From Spirochaetaceae bacterium (lineage in GTDB: Bacteria > Spirochaetota > Spirochaetia > DSM-27196 > SLST01), in assembly GCA_007129695.1 (NCBI GenBank), contig SKVA01000128.1, positions 1-8,733 on the forward strand: a DNA stretch of 8,733 bases, given 5' to 3'. This document shows, one piece after another, positions 1 to 7,208 of this stretch. Both the position numbers and the translations under genes were made by a program. Each line of letters opens with the position of its first letter. The stretch's first letter is position 1. The notes beneath the pieces are model-generated. The model did not search any database and was not told the origin of the DNA. It saw only the letters and a program-made list of their open reading frames with translations.

Positions 1-1
1 C

Positions 2-1009
2 AGATTTCCGTCCTCGCCGCTACCCGGGCTGCGACCCTACAGGATCGGATGGCCGCGCCTCGGTCGCGACGCGATCACTCGAGCGCGCGACACGCGCTTC
101 ACGCTCGTGCACAGCCACTCGCCGTTCGTCGCCGGGCGGTTCGCGATGCGCACCGCGACGCGAAAAGGCATCCCGCACATTTCGACGTTTCACACGAAGT
201 ATCGCGACGATGTCGTGAAGCTGCTGAAGTCCGCCGCCGCCGCCGATGCGGTCGTTCGAAGCATCGTCCGGTTCTACGATCGCTGCGATGTGGTCTGGAC
301 GCCGAGCGAGTCGACCGCGCGGACGCTCCGCGACTACGGCTTCACCGGAGATGTGACGATTGCGCCGAACGGGTCCGACCTTGCTCGGCCCTCCGATGGC
401 GAACGCGAGGCGCTGCGCAGAGTGGGACGCGAGCGGCGCGGCATCAGTGAAGATAGCTTCGTCTGCCTGTTCGTCGGTCAGCATCGATGGGAGAAGAACA
501 CCGCGCTCATCATCGAAGGGCTTGCCACGCTGAAACGATCTGCGGAGGGCGCGGACTTCGTCGTGGTGTTCGCCGGCGAAGGGGTGGACCGATCGGGCAT
601 GGAGGCGATGGCGAGGCGCAGTGGTTTGGGGACATGCGCGCGCTTCCTTGGAAGAATCGTCGGTCGTGACGCGTTGAGCGAGCTCTACGCGGCCTCCGAT
701 CTCTTCCTCTTTCCGAGCGTCTACGACAATGCGCCGCTTGTGATGCGCGAGGCAGCCGGCTTTTCGCTGCCGACGGTCGTTGCTGCGGGCTCGGCCGCCG
801 CCGAGATCATCGACGATCGGGTGAACGGATTCGTCGTCGACAACGATGCCGGCCGTTTCGCCGAGCTGATCGGAGCGTTGATGGCCGATCGCGACGCGAT
901 CCGCACCGCCGGCAGCGCAGCGGCTCAGTCGGTCTACCGCGGCTGGACCGATATCGTACGTTGGGCCGCAACCGAGTACGAACGAGTGCTTTCGCGCTTC
1001 GCCTTGTAG
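2..1009 (+). CDS. Glycosyltransferase, GT4-like (GT-B fold), 5' end outside window
   Basis: The reading frame is open from the first bases of the window to a TAG stop, giving 335 visible residues. The family-like HSHSPFVAGRFA stretch begins at a GTG at 107, but in-frame codons upstream read on without a stop, so the true start lies before the window. Visible landmarks fit a nucleotide-sugar-dependent GT-B glycosyltransferase. HSHSP and STFHTKY are typical of the end of the N-terminal acceptor domain. PNG follows the domain linker. GQHRWEKN opens the C-terminal donor domain, and PSVYDNAPLVMREAAG lies near 716-760. That last stretch corresponds to the EX7E nucleotide-sugar motif, but its first acidic residue is Asp (codon 725) and its second is Glu (codon 749). 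No membrane segment is evident. HTP/FHT-type motifs occur in glycolipid and lipopolysaccharide glycosyltransferases, but I cannot fix the donor or acceptor. The gene lies 32 bases before an alpha-glucosidase on the same strand. Confidence 0.85.
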   Translation, partial: RFPSSPLPGLRPYRIGWPRLGRDAITRARDTRFTLVHSHSPFVAGRFAMRTATRKGIPHISTFHTKYRDDVVKLLKSAAAADAVVRSIVRFYDRCDVVWTPSESTARTLRDYGFTGDVTIAPNGSDLARPSDGEREALRRVGRERRGISEDSFVCLFVGQHRWEKNTALIIEGLATLKRSAEGADFVVVFAGEGVDRSGMEAMARRSGLGTCARFLGRIVGRDALSELYAASDLFLFPSVYDNAPLVMREAAGFSLPTVVAAGSAAAEIIDDRVNGFVVDNDAGRFAELIGALMADRDAIRTAGSAAAQSVYRGWTDIVRWAATEYERVLSRFAL

Positions 1010-1041
1010 CGGAGGCGACGCCACTCGGCTACAATTGACCA

Positions 1042-3345
1042 ATGCACGAACGAGTGAACGAGTGGTATGGCGCTCCGCTTTCGTACGCTGCCGGGACTGC
1101 AGCCGGGTGGACGCGGCTTACGGTGGCCGCCGGCGCGGTCGAACCCCGCCGATCCCGCGCAGTCGTACCCGCGTGGGCCGAAGAGGGCGTCTGGGAGGAT
1201 GCGCTGATCACCCCGACCGCCGCTGAGATCGGTCAGACGAGTCGGGTCTTCTCGTCGCGTACCGGCGGAGTGGAGGGCATCGTGAATCCGCACGCCGACA
1301 CGCGAGGGAGAGTTCGCGTGTCGGGCACCGGAGTGAATCTTCACGGCGTGGCGCCTGAGGCGGTCGGCACCCTGCACGTGTCGCGTTGCCGTGACGGAGT
1401 CCGGATCGATCTTCCGCTTGAGAGCGCACGCGCGGTCTACGGTCTTGGGGAGAAGACCGGCGGTCTCAACAAGATCGGCCGCACGTGGACGATGTGGAAC
1501 AGCGACGATCCCGAGCACATCCCCGACAAGGATCCGCTCTACCAGTCGATACCGGTTGCGTACCTGTTCGATCCCGACGGTACCACCACGATCTTCGTCG
1601 ACTGCACCGCTACCGTATACTACGATGTCGGTGAGTCCGATCCGACGCGCCTGATCGTCGAGGCGTACGACGCGTGCATCGATGTCTACATCCGCCGCGA
1701 TCCGTCGCTTCCCGACGCGGTCCGAGCGTACACCGAGCTGACCGGCCGCATGCCGATACCCCCCGAATGGGCGCTTGGATTCCAGCAGTGCCGGTACAGC
1801 TACTTCCCCGACACCCGGGTCATTGAGATCGCCGAACGGATGCGCCACGAGCGGGTCCCGTGCGACGTGATCTACCTCGACATCCACTACATGGACCAGT
1901 ACCGCGTGTTCACATGGGACTCCGTGAGGTTTCCGGACCCCGCGGCGATGATCGCGAAGCTCCATGATCTGGGGTTCCGTGTGGTTACGATCGTGGACCC
2001 CGGCGTCAAGGCCGATGTTGGATACGGGGTGTACCGATCGGGTCTGGCTGCCGGCCACTACCTCCGGCAGCCGGACGGCAGCGTCTACACCGGGGCCGTC
2101 TGGCCGGGGGATGCGACCTACCCCGACTTCACCGACGCCGACGCCCGCGATTGGTGGGCCGATAGCCACACCGCTCTCTTCGATCCTGGCGTCGACGGTG
2201 TGTGGAACGACATGAATGAGCCCGCCGACTTCTCCGGCGACCCGGTGTTCCGACCCGCGTTCACGGTCCCGGACACGCTGATAGCGCGTAACGACGGTAC
2301 GCCGGTCGACTTGGGACGAGTGCACAACGCGTATGGTCTGTGCATGAATGTCGCGACTCGAGCGGCCTTCGATCGACTGCGACCACAGTCGCGCGGATTC
2401 GTGCTCACGCGCGCCGGGTACGCCGGGATCCAGCGCTATGCCGCGGTCTGGACCGGTGATAACCACAGTTGGTGGGAGCATATCGGGATGATGGTACCGA
2501 TGCTGCTCAACCTGGGGATATCCGGGGTCGCGTTCTGCGGCGGTGATGCGGGCGGGTTCCAGGCGAACGCCGACGCGGAGCTGTTCAGCCGCTTTGTCGC
2601 CGCCGCGTGCCTGACGCCGTTCTTCCGCGCGCACACCGCGATCGACACGATCGATCACGAACCGTGGAGTTTTGGCGACCAGACGCTCGCGCAGATCCGT
2701 GGGTTCATTGAGTTGCGCTATCGATTCCTCCCATACCTCTACTCGCTGTTCGAGCAGGCGACCAGAACGGGGGCGCCGGTGATGCGACCGCTCGTCTGGG
2801 AGTTCCCCGATGATCCCGAGCTGATCGATCGCGCGGATTCGTTTCTGGTCGGAGGAAGCCTTCTGGTTGCGCCGGTGCGCGAACGCGGCGTACGCGAGCG
2901 CTCCGTGTACCTGCCCGACGGTCTATGGTACGACCTGCACACCGGCACGGCGATCGCCGGGCCGACGGCGATCGTCGCCGCAGCACCGCTCGACCGTCTG
3001 CCGGTCTTCGTACGGGGAGGGTCGATCATCGTGATGGAGAGTGCCCGCCAGTCGACCGCCTTCGACGGAGACGGTGTGTTGCGGCTATTGGTCGCCCCCG
3101 ACCGCGAAGGCCGCGCGGCCGGAGAACTCTACTGCGATGCCGGCGAGGGGCACGACCATCGTGACGGATCGCTGTGGAGGGCACGGATCGAATGGTCCGA
3201 CGGAACGCTGTCGGTAACGACGATCGATGGCGACCCAGCCTTCGCGCGGTGGAAGCGGGTCGCGCTCCACCCGATCGCCGGCGGCGTGGACGGCGCGCCG
3301 GTCGCGCAGGCGGATCTGCAACACCGAACAGAGCTTGCCGGGTAG
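1042..3345 (+). CDS. Alpha-glucosidase, glycoside hydrolase family 31
   Basis: This 767-residue protein should hydrolyse terminal alpha-linked glucose (or a related alpha-glycoside) by a retaining mechanism. The GH31 layout is complete. An N-terminal beta-sandwich domain covers about residues 30-235 and contains YGLGEKTG near 133-140. The (beta/alpha)8 barrel has LDIHYMD at 279-285. WNDMNEP carries the nucleophile Asp390, and WTGDN carries the acid/base Asp473. GGDAGGF and FFRAHT line the active site, and C-terminal beta domains follow. LDIHYMD and FTWD resemble the archaeal MalA and glucosidase II branch rather than xylosidases. The N-terminus has no signal peptide, so a cytoplasmic location is likely, with oligosaccharide or glycan breakdown as the probable role. 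An in-frame TGA at 1036-1038 excludes any earlier start. ATG 1042 is the first possible start, but the nearest GGAGG (1011-1015) is 26 bases away, so initiation is weak or unusual; GTG 1054 is an alternative. Substrate specificity cannot be read from the sequence. Confidence 0.95.
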   Translation: MHERVNEWYGAPLSYAAGTAAGWTRLTVAAGAVEPRRSRAVVPAWAEEGVWEDALITPTAAEIGQTSRVFSSRTGGVEGIVNPHADTRGRVRVSGTGVNLHGVAPEAVGTLHVSRCRDGVRIDLPLESARAVYGLGEKTGGLNKIGRTWTMWNSDDPEHIPDKDPLYQSIPVAYLFDPDGTTTIFVDCTATVYYDVGESDPTRLIVEAYDACIDVYIRRDPSLPDAVRAYTELTGRMPIPPEWALGFQQCRYSYFPDTRVIEIAERMRHERVPCDVIYLDIHYMDQYRVFTWDSVRFPDPAAMIAKLHDLGFRVVTIVDPGVKADVGYGVYRSGLAAGHYLRQPDGSVYTGAVWPGDATYPDFTDADARDWWADSHTALFDPGVDGVWNDMNEPADFSGDPVFRPAFTVPDTLIARNDGTPVDLGRVHNAYGLCMNVATRAAFDRLRPQSRGFVLTRAGYAGIQRYAAVWTGDNHSWWEHIGMMVPMLLNLGISGVAFCGGDAGGFQANADAELFSRFVAAACLTPFFRAHTAIDTIDHEPWSFGDQTLAQIRGFIELRYRFLPYLYSLFEQATRTGAPVMRPLVWEFPDDPELIDRADSFLVGGSLLVAPVRERGVRERSVYLPDGLWYDLHTGTAIAGPTAIVAAAPLDRLPVFVRGGSIIVMESARQSTAFDGDGVLRLLVAPDREGRAAGELYCDAGEGHDHRDGSLWRARIEWSDGTLSVTTIDGDPAFARWKRVALHPIAGGVDGAPVAQADLQHRTELAG

Positions 3346-3365
3346 CGTACGCGCGCAGGTGGCGC

Positions 3366-3389
3366 GGGCGCCGGCTATCGCCGCCGCCC
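3366..3389. terminator. GC-rich hairpin between convergent genes, possible bidirectional terminator
   Basis: Between the stop codons of the alpha-glucosidase and citrate synthase genes, bases 3366-3375 pair with 3380-3389 around a TATC loop. Nine of ten positions pair, all G-C, with one C-C mismatch. The position, immediately after one stop and abutting the other, fits a shared terminator. Neither strand has a T-run after the stem, so it is not a canonical intrinsic terminator. It could instead stabilise RNA 3' ends or act with other factors. Confidence 0.4.
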
Positions 3390-4532
3390 CTATCGCTCTG
3401 CGATCGGCACGACCGATCGCGGCCCGCTTCCAGTGTAGAGCGCCTTCGGCCGGAAGAGGCGGTTGTCGCTGCGCTGCTCCAGGATGTGGCTCAACCACCC
3501 CGATGCCCGGCTGATCGCGAAGATCGGTGTGAACAGAATCGTCGGGATTCCGAGCAGCCGGTAGACCGCGCCCGAGAAGAAGTCGACGTTGGGGTAGATC
3601 GGCTTGCCCTTTTCCTCCATCCGTTCGCGGAAGGCGTGCTCGACCTCCTTCAGGATTTCGTAATACGTGAAGTCCTGCTTCTTCTCCGACAGCTGCTGGA
3701 GGTACTCCTCCATGACGATGGCGCGCGGGTCCTTTGCGCGATAGACGCGGTGACCCATGCCCATGATCTTGTCCTTGCGGTCGAGCGCCCTGTTGACCCA
3801 CTCCTTGGCGTTATCGCGGGTCGCGATCGCGTCGACCATGTCCATGACCTTTTCGTTCGCGCCGCCGTGCAGGCTACCGAACAGCGCGCCGATCGCGGCC
3901 GACATCGAGCAGTAGCACGTGGACATCGTGCTTGCGACGACGCGTGCGGTGAACGTGCTCGCGTTGAAACCGTGCTCTGCGTGCAAAATCAGAGCCTTGT
4001 CCATCATCTCTCCCTCGTCGTCATCCGGCTCCTCGCCCCGCAGCAGATAGAGGAAGTTTGCACCGTGCGACAGGTCGCGTCGGGGAACCAGGTAATCTTT
4101 TCCGTCGCGGACTCGCTGGTAGGTTGCGACGACGGTCGCGATTTCCGAAATCTGATGGAGCGTATCGCGACAGTTGCAGTGCGGGCCATGGTGGATGCGG
4201 TGTTCGACGTAGCTCGATACGTACGAGATCACCGACTGCAGCAGTTCCATAGGATGCGCGCTCGCCGGGAAGTCGCGTACCATCGCGACCACGGGCTCGG
4301 GCAGATCGCGGGAGTTCCTCATCTTCGCCGAAAACACAGCGAGTTGATCGCGATTGGGCAGCTCTCCGTAGAGCAGCAGGTACGTCACCTCTTCGAACGT
4401 GCACGACGCGACAAGCTCGGTGATCGGGTAGCCCAGGTAGTAGAGCTGCCCGTTCTCACCGTCAACCTTGCAGATCCGGCTCTCCGCGGCGATAACGCCC
4501 TCGAGCCCTTTTGCGTAACTCACTTCAGCCAT
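3390..4532 (-). CDS. gltA: Citrate synthase, short (about 380-residue) form
   Basis: The enzyme condenses oxaloacetate and acetyl-CoA to citrate, the entry step of the TCA cycle, in the cytoplasm. The 380-residue product carries the family signatures. AEHGFNASTF is at 185-194, LHGGANE holds catalytic His222, and MGMGHRVYRAKDPRA holds His261. VDFFSG holds catalytic Asp317. FAISRASGW and QRSDNRLFRP supply the substrate-binding arginines near 342 and 361. The length matches the compact citrate synthases rather than the roughly 430-residue NADH-sensitive enterobacterial form. The reading frame continues upstream to 4679, but that extension lies inside lpdA and resembles no citrate synthase. ATG 4532 is preceded by GAGGAG with a 6-base spacer and is followed by a family-like N-terminus, so I chose it. 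The start is 10 bases after the lpdA stop, which implies the same mRNA. Residues 111-126 form an unusual His/Cys-rich stretch. The very similar methylcitrate synthase cannot be fully excluded, but the TCA-cycle neighbours favour citrate synthase. Confidence 0.95.
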   Translation of the reverse strand: MAEVSYAKGLEGVIAAESRICKVDGENGQLYYLGYPITELVASCTFEEVTYLLLYGELPNRDQLAVFSAKMRNSRDLPEPVVAMVRDFPASAHPMELLQSVISYVSSYVEHRIHHGPHCNCRDTLHQISEIATVVATYQRVRDGKDYLVPRRDLSHGANFLYLLRGEEPDDDEGEMMDKALILHAEHGFNASTFTARVVASTMSTCYCSMSAAIGALFGSLHGGANEKVMDMVDAIATRDNAKEWVNRALDRKDKIMGMGHRVYRAKDPRAIVMEEYLQQLSEKKQDFTYYEILKEVEHAFRERMEEKGKPIYPNVDFFSGAVYRLLGIPTILFTPIFAISRASGWLSHILEQRSDNRLFRPKALYTGSGPRSVVPIAER

Positions 4533-4538
4533 CTTCCT

Positions 4539-4544
4539 CTCCTC
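4539..4544 (-). promoter_or_regulatory. Ribosome binding site of gltA, overlapping the lpdA stop
   Basis: On the minus strand the sequence reads TGAGGAGAGGAAGATG. The TGA ends lpdA, GAGGAG is the Shine-Dalgarno, and ATG is the gltA start after a 6-base spacer. This site fixes the gltA start at 4532 and places ribosomes finishing lpdA directly on the gltA initiation site, a layout that favours coupled translation. Confidence 0.8.
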
Positions 4545-5949
4545 AACGACTGTGTATCGATCTGCCGTCGACGGCCATCGCGGCCTCCTTGACGACTTCA
4601 GCAAGCGTCGGGTGCGCGTGCGTAGTCCGCGCGATGTCCTCCGCGCTTCCTCCAAACTCCATGACCGTGACAATCTCACCGATCAGGTCGCTCGCCCACG
4701 GTCCGACGATCTGCGCACCGAGCACCGCGTCGGTCCGCTCGTGCGCAAGGATTTTCACGAATCCCGCCGGCGCGTCCATCGCAAGCGCGCGGCCGTTCGC
4801 ACCGAAGCTGAATACTCCCTTGCGGAACGGGACGCCTTCCTTTCCAAGCTCTTCCTCCGATCGCCCGACGCACGCCGCTTCGGGCCACGTGTAGACAACC
4901 CCGGGAATAGTATCATAGTTCACGTGTCCCGGTTTTCCGGCAATCACCTCCGCAACCGCGACCCCTTCCTCTTCTGCCTTGTGCGCGAGCATCGGTCCGT
5001 GGATGAGGTCTCCGATCGCGTAGATCCCCGATACCGATGTCTCGAACCGCGCGTTCACCGTGATTCGCCGGCTGCGCTCGTCGATCGCGATACCGGCCTC
5101 CTCGAGTCCGAGCCCATCGTAGAAGGGGCGTCGACCGACCGCGACCAGGATCCGGTCGGCCGGGAGCTCGCCGGAGGCGCCGTCCGGGGTCTCGACCGTC
5201 ACCGATCGCTTGCCCTTCTTGCCGGAGACACCGGTGACTTTGTGCCCGAGCTTGAAATCGATGCCCTGCTTGCCCAGTTCGCGGCGCAGCGTCTTCGCGG
5301 CCTGTGCGTCCCATCCCGGCAGGATTTCGTCCATGATCTCTACGACCGTGACTTCAGAACCGAGCCTGGCCCAGACGCTGCCGAGCTCGAGCCCGATCGC
5401 CCCCGCGCCGACGACGACAAGCCGTTTTGGCACGGTCTCAAACGCGAGCGCCTCGGTCGACGACACGACCGTTTCGCCGTCGAACGGCATGAACGGGAGC
5501 TCGATCGGCACGCTGCCGGTTGCGAGTACGACGTGCGACGCGCTGATCGATGTCTCTCCGGCGTCGGTTGCGATCACTACCGTCCGGTCGGCAGACACGC
5601 GCGCTGCTCCGGTATGGAGCGCGATCTTGCGGCCCTTCACGAGCGCGGCTACGCCGCCGGTGAGTTTGTCGACGACCTGCTGCTTGCGCGCGTGCATCGT
5701 GTCCAGATCGAGCTTGACCGCGCCGGTGTCGATCCCGTGCTTGCCGAGTTCCTTCGTCGCCGCGTACAACTCGCTCGAGTCGAGCAGTGCCTTCGACGGA
5801 ATACATCCGATATTGAGGCACGTGCCGCCGAGGGTTTCCCGCTTTTCGACGAGCGCCGTCGACAGTCCGAGCTGTGCAGCGCGTATCGCCGCGACGTACC
5901 CGCCCGGTCCGGCTCCGATGACGATCACGTCGTAAGTGTCCTGTGCCAA
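4543..5949 (-). CDS. lpdA: Dihydrolipoyl dehydrogenase (E3)
   Basis: E3 reoxidises the dihydrolipoyl group on E2 and passes electrons through FAD to NAD+. It serves the 2-oxoglutarate dehydrogenase complex here and possibly pyruvate dehydrogenase or glycine cleavage as well. The 468-residue length is normal for the family. GAGPGG at 12-17 binds FAD. GGTCLNIGCIPSK supplies the redox-active Cys44 and Cys49. GAGAIG at 181-186 is the NAD site, and AIGDLIHGPMLAHKA near 311-325 is the second FAD motif. HAHPTLAE near the C-terminus gives catalytic His446 and its partner Glu451. The start codon is TTG at 5949: AAGGAG lies five bases upstream and the first residues, MAQDTYDVIVIGAG, match family N-termini. 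The gene is 57 bases downstream of sucB and 10 bases upstream of gltA, so it most likely belongs to the same operon. Confidence 0.97.
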   Translation of the reverse strand: MAQDTYDVIVIGAGPGGYVAAIRAAQLGLSTALVEKRETLGGTCLNIGCIPSKALLDSSELYAATKELGKHGIDTGAVKLDLDTMHARKQQVVDKLTGGVAALVKGRKIALHTGAARVSADRTVVIATDAGETSISASHVVLATGSVPIELPFMPFDGETVVSSTEALAFETVPKRLVVVGAGAIGLELGSVWARLGSEVTVVEIMDEILPGWDAQAAKTLRRELGKQGIDFKLGHKVTGVSGKKGKRSVTVETPDGASGELPADRILVAVGRRPFYDGLGLEEAGIAIDERSRRITVNARFETSVSGIYAIGDLIHGPMLAHKAEEEGVAVAEVIAGKPGHVNYDTIPGVVYTWPEAACVGRSEEELGKEGVPFRKGVFSFGANGRALAMDAPAGFVKILAHERTDAVLGAQIVGPWASDLIGEIVTVMEFGGSAEDIARTTHAHPTLAEVVKEAAMAVDGRSIHSR

Positions 5950-6006
5950 AACGTCTCCTTGCAGTATTCGTCGCCGCCGTTCCGTGTGCGGGGCACGACC
6001 GGCCGT
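5950..6006 (-). other. 57-base sucB-lpdA intergenic spacer
   Basis: This is the longest gap in the window. Apart from the lpdA Shine-Dalgarno it holds only a weak four-base-pair GTGC/GCAC inverted repeat with a CCC loop. I see no T-tract, no convincing -35/-10 pair and no operator-like palindrome. Read-through from sucB into lpdA is the simplest reading, although an internal promoter cannot be excluded by eye. Confidence 0.4.
5955..5960 (-). promoter_or_regulatory. Ribosome binding site deciding the TTG start of lpdA
   Basis: The minus strand reads AAGGAG, then five bases, then TTG GCA CAG GAC. The strong Shine-Dalgarno at good spacing supports TTG 5949 as the start codon. It sits just ahead of the FAD-binding strand where family members normally begin. 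Confidence 0.8.
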
Positions 6007-7197
6007 CTACAGTCCGAGCAGAAGCCTGGTCGGGTCTTCGATGAGTTCCTTGATCTTGCCCAGGAAGAGAACGGCCTCTCTGCCGTCGATCATCCGGTGG
6101 TCGTACGTCAGCGCCGCGTACATCATCGGGCGCGCGAGGATCTGATCGGCGACGACGACCGGACGCTTTTCGATCGCGTGCATCCCCAGGACCGCCGTCT
6201 GCGGCGGGCTCGGGATCGGCGTCGACAGCAGACTGCCGAAGACACCACCATTGCTGATCGTGAACGTCGCGCCGACCATCTCATCGGGCTTGAGGCGCTT
6301 CGCGTTCGCACGATCGATGAAATCGATGATCTGCTTCTCTATCGACGCGAAATCTCTGGTCGCAACGTCCTTGATTACAGGAGTCAGCAAACCCTTCTCG
6401 CTCGACAGCGCAACGCCAATGCTGACGTAGTCGTTGTACAGCACGTCGGTGCCGTCGAGGTACGCGTTGACTTCGGGGTACGCCTCAAGCGCGCACTGCG
6501 CGGCCTTCACGAAGAAGCTCATGAAGCCGAGCCGCACTCCGTGCTGCGCGCTGAAGCTCTCCTTGTGCCGCGCGCGAATCTCCATCACCGCGGACATGTC
6601 GATCTCGTTGAAGGTAGTCACGTGAGCGGATGACTGCCGCGAGTAGACGAGGTTCTCCGCGATGCGCTTACGCAGGTTGCTCAACGGCACGCGTCGCTGC
6701 CGTTCATTGGTCGGCATCGACGGCGCGGACAGCGACCCGGTCGTCGAAGCGCGTTGCGCGGTCTCGGTCGGCTTGCGCGATCCCTCGCGCGCGACGGCGA
6801 GCGCGTCTTCCTTGGTTATCCGGCCGTCCTTTCCGGTTCCCGTGACCTTCGCCGGATCGACTCCGTGCTCGGCCACGACGCGTCGGACCGCGGGCGAAAG
6901 CGTTTCGGGGGCGCTCTCTTTCGACTCGTCGCCGGGTTCGGCGTCCTGGGTGATCCCGGACGACTCGGTGTCGATGCGCCCGACGACCTGGCCAACCGCT
7001 ACTTCGTCGCCTTCCGACGCGCCGCGATGGAGCACGCCCGCGGCGGGGCTTGGAACGCCGAGCGTCGCCTTGTCGGTCTCGAGCTCGAATATCTCCTCAC
7101 CCTCTGCGACGGTCGCGCCGTCGTCCTTCAACCACGCGGCAAGAATGCCGCTTGATATCGACTCACCGATCTCAGGTACCGCAATCTCTTTCTTCAT
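6007..7197 (-). CDS. sucB: 2-oxoglutarate dehydrogenase E2, dihydrolipoyl succinyltransferase
   Basis: E2 forms the core of the 2-oxoglutarate dehydrogenase complex and transfers the succinyl group from its lipoyl arm to CoA. The 396 residues show three domains. One N-terminal lipoyl domain (about 1-76) has ELETDKATLG, with the lipoylated Lys43. An E1/E3-binding domain (about 99-137) contains SPAVRR and GTGKDGRITKED. The catalytic domain (about 167-396) has TYDHRMIDGRE with His367 and Asp371. The linkers (77-98 and 138-166) are rich in Ser, Glu, Thr and Ala. GVFGSLLSTPIPSPPQ and the C-terminal EDPTRLLL closely follow SucB rather than pyruvate or branched-chain E2 enzymes. The assignment is reinforced by the adjacent SucA-type E1. 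ATG 7197 has GAGGA six bases upstream, inside the sucA coding end. The start overlaps the sucA stop as ATGA. The family's usual length and single lipoyl domain are kept, and nothing is truncated. Confidence 0.97.
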   Translation of the reverse strand: MKKEIAVPEIGESISSGILAAWLKDDGATVAEGEEIFELETDKATLGVPSPAAGVLHRGASEGDEVAVGQVVGRIDTESSGITQDAEPGDESKESAPETLSPAVRRVVAEHGVDPAKVTGTGKDGRITKEDALAVAREGSRKPTETAQRASTTGSLSAPSMPTNERQRRVPLSNLRKRIAENLVYSRQSSAHVTTFNEIDMSAVMEIRARHKESFSAQHGVRLGFMSFFVKAAQCALEAYPEVNAYLDGTDVLYNDYVSIGVALSSEKGLLTPVIKDVATRDFASIEKQIIDFIDRANAKRLKPDEMVGATFTISNGGVFGSLLSTPIPSPPQTAVLGMHAIEKRPVVVADQILARPMMYAALTYDHRMIDGREAVLFLGKIKELIEDPTRLLLGL

Positions 7198-7208
7198 TTC
7201 GTGTCCTC
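7194..7208 (-). promoter_or_regulatory. ATGA stop/start overlap and Shine-Dalgarno at the sucA-sucB junction
   Basis: The sucB start ATG (7197-7195) shares two bases with the sucA stop TGA (7196-7194). GAGGA at 7204-7208 lies within the last sucA codons, six bases before the ATG. This arrangement is typical of translational coupling and would help keep E1 and E2 synthesis in proportion. Confidence 0.75.

Noticed and set aside
277..891. Frequent CGATCG words (for example 277-282, 590-595, 814-819, 886-891), considered as a HIP1-like or uptake-type repeat
   Set aside because: The flanking bases vary, and the full GCGATCGC octamer is not a regular feature. Frequent GATCG words are expected from the codon use of a GC-rich genome. 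A genome-wide count against a Markov model would be needed to claim enrichment.
1035..1040. TTGACC before the GH31 start, considered as a -35 promoter element
   Set aside because: It lies three to nine bases before the start codon, and any matching -10 element would fall inside the coding region.
934..2658. 574-codon open frame on the minus strand opposite the alpha-glucosidase gene
   Set aside because: It is antisense to a gene with complete GH31 motifs. Its translation is rich in Arg, Val and His with no recognisable domain, as expected for a shadow frame in GC-rich DNA.
3174..4592. 472-codon open frame on the plus strand running from the GH31 3' end across citrate synthase
   Set aside because: It covers parts of two well-supported genes on opposite strands, has no ribosome binding site I can defend and matches no family I recognise.
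4530..4679. 49-residue N-terminal extension of citrate synthase
   Set aside because: It is an out-of-frame reading of the lpdA 3' end, very Arg-rich and unlike citrate synthases. The ATG at 4532 has a strong Shine-Dalgarno.
4552..6633. 693-codon open frame on the plus strand opposite lpdA and sucB
   Set aside because: It spans two genuine genes and the gap between them. Its composition is dominated by Arg, Asp and Leu without family motifs, so it is a codon-bias artefact.
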